DNA of 10,482 nucleotides from Spirochaetales bacterium (GTDB taxonomy: Bacteria; Spirochaetota; Spirochaetia; ARS1246): positions 1 to 10,482 of the forward strand of contig JAFGHN010000071.1 of assembly GCA_016930115.1 (NCBI GenBank). The letters are read 5' to 3'. A program made the translations under genes and the position numbers. Below are positions 6,076 through 10,482 of the stretch, piece after piece. Numbering within the stretch: position 1 is the first letter of the stretch; every line of letters begins with the position of its first letter. The notes beneath the pieces are model-generated. The model saw only the letters and a program-made list of their open reading frames with translations, was not told where the DNA came from and ran no database searches.

Positions 6076-9000
6076 TTGCTGAGATCAAAGATGCCGCTCC
6101 TCATAATCGCCGCGCTGTTGATGACTGCGGCGTGTAGCTCGCGCTCTTCGGGTGCCGATGACCGAAATGGCGATACAGCAGGCGCCATTGCAGAAGACCG
6201 CCAGACGATTCCCGAGGAGAATACCCTCGATCTTTCAATGTACCAGGTGAAGTATTTCATCCCCGGTGAGACGGGCGCGGTTGATGCCGGCGCCGGCCCA
6301 ACGGCCGCCGGCGGGACGGCGGTTTATGAGAACGACGAGCCGTTCACCGTTACCGGGTACGGTCCCGTCGATTATCTCCCCGCCGCAGTGAAGCGTCCGT
6401 CGATTTTCGTCACCTTCTCGCAACCCGTCGTTCCTCTGGCACAACTCGGAGAACCTTCCGGGAGCAGCGGGATTCTTGAAATCGATCCGCCCCTGGCGGG
6501 GGTATACCGGTGGTATGGAACGAGGCTTCTCTCTTTCGACGCCGATGAGGATGTTATTCCGCAGCGTCAGTACACGGTGCGTGTTTCTTCATCCACACAT
6601 TCGCTGGGAGGCAAACCCCTCGAGGGTGATCGTGATTTCACTTTTCGTACCGAACCGCTCTCGATAGCACGTATTATCCCCGGTGATAAACCGGAGGTGG
6701 ACCTGAACGAGGTGCCTCCGGATGCGGCAAAGAACATAACCGTACTTTTCAACCATCCTGTAAATCCCGATGTCGTATCGGTGTATATCGATATCATGAT
6801 AAACGGCGAAACTGTGCCGTTCTCCTTTGACAGACGGTTTCCGGCGGCCCTTGAGTTCACCCCTGAATTGCGTGAGCGGGCGATCGTTCTCCGCCTGCAG
6901 GCCGAGGTGGGCGAAAAAACCGAGATCGGGATCGTATTGCGGGAAGGGGCAAAATCGGAGAAGAACTACTCGGGTTCGCCCGCCGGACAGAGCCTCGCCT
7001 TTACGACGCTTGGGGATTTTGAGCTCTACGGGCACGACACCTACTCATGGTCGTTTCCACGCAGCCCGGAGGGCGTCAGCTTCCCGGTGTTCCTGACCTT
7101 TTCGCATCCCGTTGACGTCCGCGGTATTGAGAAACGGCTGCAGACGCAGCCCAAATCCGACATCACGGCGGATGCCGTCAGCGTCTGGGAAAACCAGGTC
7201 ATGATATCGGGTCTGCCGTTTCCGCCGGAATCTACCTACACGCTCGTTCTTGATCCTGAAATAAAGGACATGTACGGGCGGAGTCTTGGAGAGACGGTAA
7301 AGCTCAAGATCGAGGTGCCCGAAGCCCAACGGTACGCTTATTTCCCGAATACCGGCGCCAGGATCCTTGAGGCGGAGTTCCCGCATCGTATCGTGTACGA
7401 GCACCAAAACGTGTTTGACGGCGTTTGGAAGATCGACAGGATCGCAGATCCTTACCGCTCCTTCGATCCCGGCCAGCTCGAACCGTACGATTTTTCCGGG
7501 CTCGAAAAGAACGTCCGCCATTTCGAGGTGCTCGATCTCGATCCCTGGCTTAACGTAGACGGGAAGGGAGCCGTCGGAATTTCGTGGAACTTTGAAGAAC
7601 TGGACAGGAAAGGCGTAAGGCCAACGTGGGGGCAGTGGAATCTCCAGCTGCAGGTCACGGACCTCGCCATTACCACCAGGGTCGGCTATAACCGCATATT
7701 GGTATTGGTAACCAGCCTTTCAAGCGGCGAGCCGGTGTATGACGCCAAAGTCGCTGTCATGCGGGACCGGGATGTGAAGCTTATGGCGGAAACCGATGAA
7801 AACGGTGCTGCCGTCTTCGATCTGGAACCCGGAGATTACAACCGGTATTTCCAGGACTACGAGAGTACCTGGAAAGATCATCTGCGCATCCGTGCGGAAT
7901 ACGGGCTTGACTCCGTCGAGTTTGTGCCCAACGGTTCGCACAATCCCTACAGCTCGGGACTCTACAGCGTGAGCGGTCCCCTGTACGCGGGACGGCCGAG
8001 AATGGAGACCTACGTTTTCACCGATCGAGGGCTCTATCGTCCCGGCGAAAAAGTATGGTTCAAGGGGACAGACCTCGATCTTCGTTACGGGGAGTACAGC
8101 TCGTATCAGGGGCCTTTTACCGCCGAATTAAAAGAGTCAGGGTACGACGGGAAGGTGATAGCTTCTCTCGACGGGTACACCTCAACCTCCGGTGGTTTTT
8201 ACGGTTCTTTCCAGCTCCCCGCCAAACTCGAGCCGGGCTATTATCCCATCGTTTACCGGCGTCCGGACGAGCAGACCCGGTCGGTTTACCTGCAGGTCGC
8301 CTACTTCGAGAACCTCAATTTTGAGGTGGCCATCACCGGGTCCGATACCATACGCTATTTGGGAGATACTCTCGAGTTCGACGTCAACGCCGGGTACCTC
8401 GCCGGCGGGAACCTCGCGGGAGGCAGCTGTGTTCTTTACTGGACAAAGGAACCGGCTTTTTTTTCGCCGCCCGGTGACCGGTGGGAAGACTACAGCTTTG
8501 GGCCTTTGGGCGGCGATCAGCGTTATTTCCTGAGCTCGCGGGATGAGATTCTCGATTCGACCGGCACTATCCACGCCGGTCAGCAGACCACCGTTGAAGG
8601 AATTGCGGGGATGCCCTACTCCTACCAGCTTGAGGCGCGGGTGCAGGACGCCGGCCGGCAGGAAATAGCGGCGAGAGAGCGCGTGCTTGTCCATCCGGCT
8701 TCATTTTATGTAGGCGGGCGTATTTCCACAGACCTGCAGAGCGCCTGGTCCACCTTTGTGGCAAAGGGCGATGAGCTTTCCGTCGAGTGGGTTCTGGTGG
8801 GCCCGGATGGAAATCTGTACGACCGGGCGCCGGCTCGCCGCCGGATTGAAGCCGCCTTGTACCGCGTCGACTGGAAGATCGCTCAGCAGCAGGGTGTGGC
8901 CGGCATGGTCACGACTCGATACGAAATGGTTGAGGAGCTGGAAGATTCCACGGAAATTGAGGCCCTTCGGACGGAGGGGAGCGTCAGTTTCACTCCGTCA

Positions 9001-10482
9001 CGTGCCGGGCTCTACCGTGTTCGTTTGAGCAGCCGGGACGAGGCGGGTCGTGCGGTTGTCACGGAGCTGGATTTCTATGCGACCGGAGCGGACTGGATCC
9101 GCTGGGGCGGAGACAGCAGCATCATCGACCTTCAGGTGGACGGAGAGCTTTTCGCCCCCGGAGAGACCGCCAATATCCTCGTCAAGAGCCCGCTTCCGGA
9201 GGGCCGCTACATTGTGACGGTTGAGCGTGAGGGAATTTTTGACGAATACCTGATCAGTCTCGAAGGTTCTGCGCAGGTGATCGGTGTTCCCGTGCGGGAG
9301 GAACACGTTCCGGTGGTCTACGTCTCGGTCGCCTCGTACTCGGTACGTGCGGGTGAGCCGAGCCACACTTATTTCACGCCGGACCTCGATAAGCCGAAGG
9401 GATACTACGGCGTCGTGGCGCTTCCCGTCGATACATCCACGTTCAGGATAGACCTGGATATCGATACCGGCGGATTTACCTATCTACCCGGAGGAAAGGC
9501 GGAGATTGCAATTCGGGCTACAAAGAACGGAGAGCCCGTGGCCGGCGCGGAGGTCTCCTTTCTCGCGGTGGATCGCGGGGTGGTCGATCTAATCGATTAC
9601 CACGTGCCGGACCCTCTGGATTTCTTCTACTCACAATCGAATTTCCCGCTGTCCGTCACCGGGGCGGACTCACGCTCTCTGCTCATAGATCCCGTCACTT
9701 ACGAGGTGAGGGACCAGTACGGCGGAGACTCAGGCGATGAAAAGGGCGAGGGTGAAACGAGAAGCAACTTCGTTCCCACCGCCGTTTTCGAACCTTTTCT
9801 CATTACCGACCGTGACGGAGTGGCGCGCGCGGCTTTCACTTTGCCGGATTCGCTTACCACTTACCGGTGTACAGCGGTCGCGGCAGCCGGGACAAGCTTC
9901 GGATACGTCGAGGAAGAGCTCCGTGTCCAGCAGCCCATCAACGTTACCTCTCTGCTGCCGAAGCGGATCAGGGTACGGGACACCGTCACCGCCGGTGTGA
10001 TGATTACCAATATGGATAGATCGATCCATGATGTGACCATCGGGATCGAATCCGATCTGGTAAAAGTGGACGGAGAGGCAGAGAAGATCGTCGCCGTTGG
10101 GCCGGGCGAGACAGTGGAAGTCGTTTTCAACCTCTACTCCGATCTGCCCGGCGAAACCGAAGTGGCGTTCGTAACCCGGTCAAAGGTGCTTTCGGAACGG
10201 CTGGTACGGACGCTGATTGTGGAGAAGCCTTCGGTTCGTGAAACCGTTACTACAGCCGGTCGGGTGGAGGCACAATCACCCGCCGCCGAGGGAATCGTCA
10301 TACCCGGAGGCGAGGCCGTCAGCGGCGGAAGCATCAAGATCGAAGTGAGTCCGTCGTTGCTCTCGGGGCTGTTTCCCGCGGTGGAGTATCTTCTCGATTA
10401 CCCGCACGGCTGTCTTGAGCAACGGGCAAGCAGGTTGATGCCCGTCGTTCTGTTTGGTGATGCAATTGTGGATGATCCCGGC
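6076..10482 (+). CDS. Bacterial alpha-2-macroglobulin family lipoprotein (thioester type), 3' end outside window
   Basis: Envelope protein expected to trap and inactivate foreign proteases, like E. coli YfhM. The 1469 codons are open to the right edge. TTG 6076 follows AGGGGGG by 5 nt; ATG 6091 is a weaker alternative. The signal peptide ends in the lipobox LMTAAC, lipidation at C20. Then come three Ig-like (Big_5-like) units: about 103-195 (IFVTFSQPV), 203-312 (ITVLFNHPV) and 334-410 (FPVFLTFSHPVD). Macroglobulin domains follow, including YVFTDRGLYRPGEKVWFKG (646-664). The stretch FTYLPGGKAEIAIRATKNG (about 1134-1152) belongs to the MG5/bait-type domain. An acidic, glycine-rich segment (about 1216-1232) is a possible bait region. 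The A2M core begins at about 1238 (FEPFLITDRDG, LPDSLTTYRC). The thioester motif is GCLEQR, with C1446 and Q1449. Missing: the rest of the thioester and receptor-like domains, roughly 400-500 residues by family size. It is 21 bp downstream of the LiaF-like gene, so co-transcribed; a penicillin-binding protein gene (pbpC) often follows this family. Confidence 0.95.
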   Translation, partial: MLRSKMPLLIIAALLMTAACSSRSSGADDRNGDTAGAIAEDRQTIPEENTLDLSMYQVKYFIPGETGAVDAGAGPTAAGGTAVYENDEPFTVTGYGPVDYLPAAVKRPSIFVTFSQPVVPLAQLGEPSGSSGILEIDPPLAGVYRWYGTRLLSFDADEDVIPQRQYTVRVSSSTHSLGGKPLEGDRDFTFRTEPLSIARIIPGDKPEVDLNEVPPDAAKNITVLFNHPVNPDVVSVYIDIMINGETVPFSFDRRFPAALEFTPELRERAIVLRLQAEVGEKTEIGIVLREGAKSEKNYSGSPAGQSLAFTTLGDFELYGHDTYSWSFPRSPEGVSFPVFLTFSHPVDVRGIEKRLQTQPKSDITADAVSVWENQVMISGLPFPPESTYTLVLDPEIKDMYGRSLGETVKLKIEVPEAQRYAYFPNTGARILEAEFPHRIVYEHQNVFDGVWKIDRIADPYRSFDPGQLEPYDFSGLEKNVRHFEVLDLDPWLNVDGKGAVGISWNFEELDRKGVRPTWGQWNLQLQVTDLAITTRVGYNRILVLVTSLSSGEPVYDAKVAVMRDRDVKLMAETDENGAAVFDLEPGDYNRYFQDYESTWKDHLRIRAEYGLDSVEFVPNGSHNPYSSGLYSVSGPLYAGRPRMETYVFTDRGLYRPGEKVWFKGTDLDLRYGEYSSYQGPFTAELKESGYDGKVIASLDGYTSTSGGFYGSFQLPAKLEPGYYPIVYRRPDEQTRSVYLQVAYFENLNFEVAITGSDTIRYLGDTLEFDVNAGYLAGGNLAGGSCVLYWTKEPAFFSPPGDRWEDYSFGPLGGDQRYFLSSRDEILDSTGTIHAGQQTTVEGIAGMPYSYQLEARVQDAGRQEIAARERVLVHPASFYVGGRISTDLQSAWSTFVAKGDELSVEWVLVGPDGNLYDRAPARRRIEAALYRVDWKIAQQQGVAGMVTTRYEMVEELEDSTEIEALRTEGSVSFTPSRAGLYRVRLSSRDEAGRAVVTELDFYATGADWIRWGGDSSIIDLQVDGELFAPGETANILVKSPLPEGRYIVTVEREGIFDEYLISLEGSAQVIGVPVREEHVPVVYVSVASYSVRAGEPSHTYFTPDLDKPKGYYGVVALPVDTSTFRIDLDIDTGGFTYLPGGKAEIAIRATKNGEPVAGAEVSFLAVDRGVVDLIDYHVPDPLDFFYSQSNFPLSVTGADSRSLLIDPVTYEVRDQYGGDSGDEKGEGETRSNFVPTAVFEPFLITDRDGVARAAFTLPDSLTTYRCTAVAAAGTSFGYVEEELRVQQPINVTSLLPKRIRVRDTVTAGVMITNMDRSIHDVTIGIESDLVKVDGEAEKIVAVGPGETVEVVFNLYSDLPGETEVAFVTRSKVLSERLVRTLIVEKPSVRETVTTAGRVEAQSPAAEGIVIPGGEAVSGGSIKIEVSPSLLSGLFPAVEYLLDYPHGCLEQRASRLMPVVLFGDAIVDDPG

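Noticed and set aside
6283..6321. GC-rich, repeat-like stretch near the macroglobulin N-terminus
   Set aside because: It is translated as an alanine/glycine linker between the lipid anchor and the first Ig-like unit and needs no other explanation.
7045..7521. 158-codon minus-strand frame opposite the macroglobulin gene
   Set aside because: Same reason: the sense frame has clear family motifs and the antisense frame has no ribosome site or domain.
8182..8694. 170-codon minus-strand frame opposite the macroglobulin gene
   Set aside because: The plus-strand frame is a continuous macroglobulin protein without stops; the antisense frame is a by-product of GC-rich codons and shows no domain.

Overview
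The window most likely comes from a free-living spirochaete (Spirochaetota). The main clue is the PhnD export signal, which ends in FAGGKKE, a form I associate with treponeme and Spirochaeta binding proteins. The class III ribonucleotide reductase points to anaerobic or facultative growth. No rRNA, tRNA, CRISPR array, insertion sequence or phage gene is visible. Coding density is high, and this looks like ordinary chromosome rather than a mobile island.

Left part (1-1875, minus strand): a deoxynucleotide-synthesis operon, nrdR then nrdD. NrdR is complete. NrdD, the anaerobic ribonucleoside-triphosphate reductase, runs off the left edge without its C-terminal glycyl-radical domain. Upstream of nrdR there is a strong sigma70-type promoter and two related 16-bp sites that resemble NrdR boxes, set exactly 42 bp apart. 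This suggests the repressor controls its own operon.

Middle part (1985-5320, minus strand): a phosphonate/phosphite-type ABC importer in the order phnD (binding protein), phnC (ATPase), phnE (permease). An intrinsic terminator lies between phnD and phnC and probably makes binding protein exceed the membrane parts. phnC and phnE overlap by 4 bp. PhnE is nearly twice the usual length: about 310 residues, with four predicted membrane segments and an Ig-like (IPT/TIG-like) extracytoplasmic region, precede the normal permease core. No phosphonate-degrading gene is in the window.

Right part (5370-10482, plus strand): a divergent promoter drives a small soluble DUF1707/LiaF-like protein. After 21 bp comes a very large lipoprotein of the bacterial alpha-2-macroglobulin family (1469 codons seen, 3' end outside the window), with an intact CLEQ thioester motif. 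Together they look like an envelope-protection unit: a protease-trapping lipoprotein and a possible envelope-stress partner.

The most unusual items are the extended PhnE and the NrdR-box pair at 42-bp spacing. I did not find clear evidence for a wholly new system.
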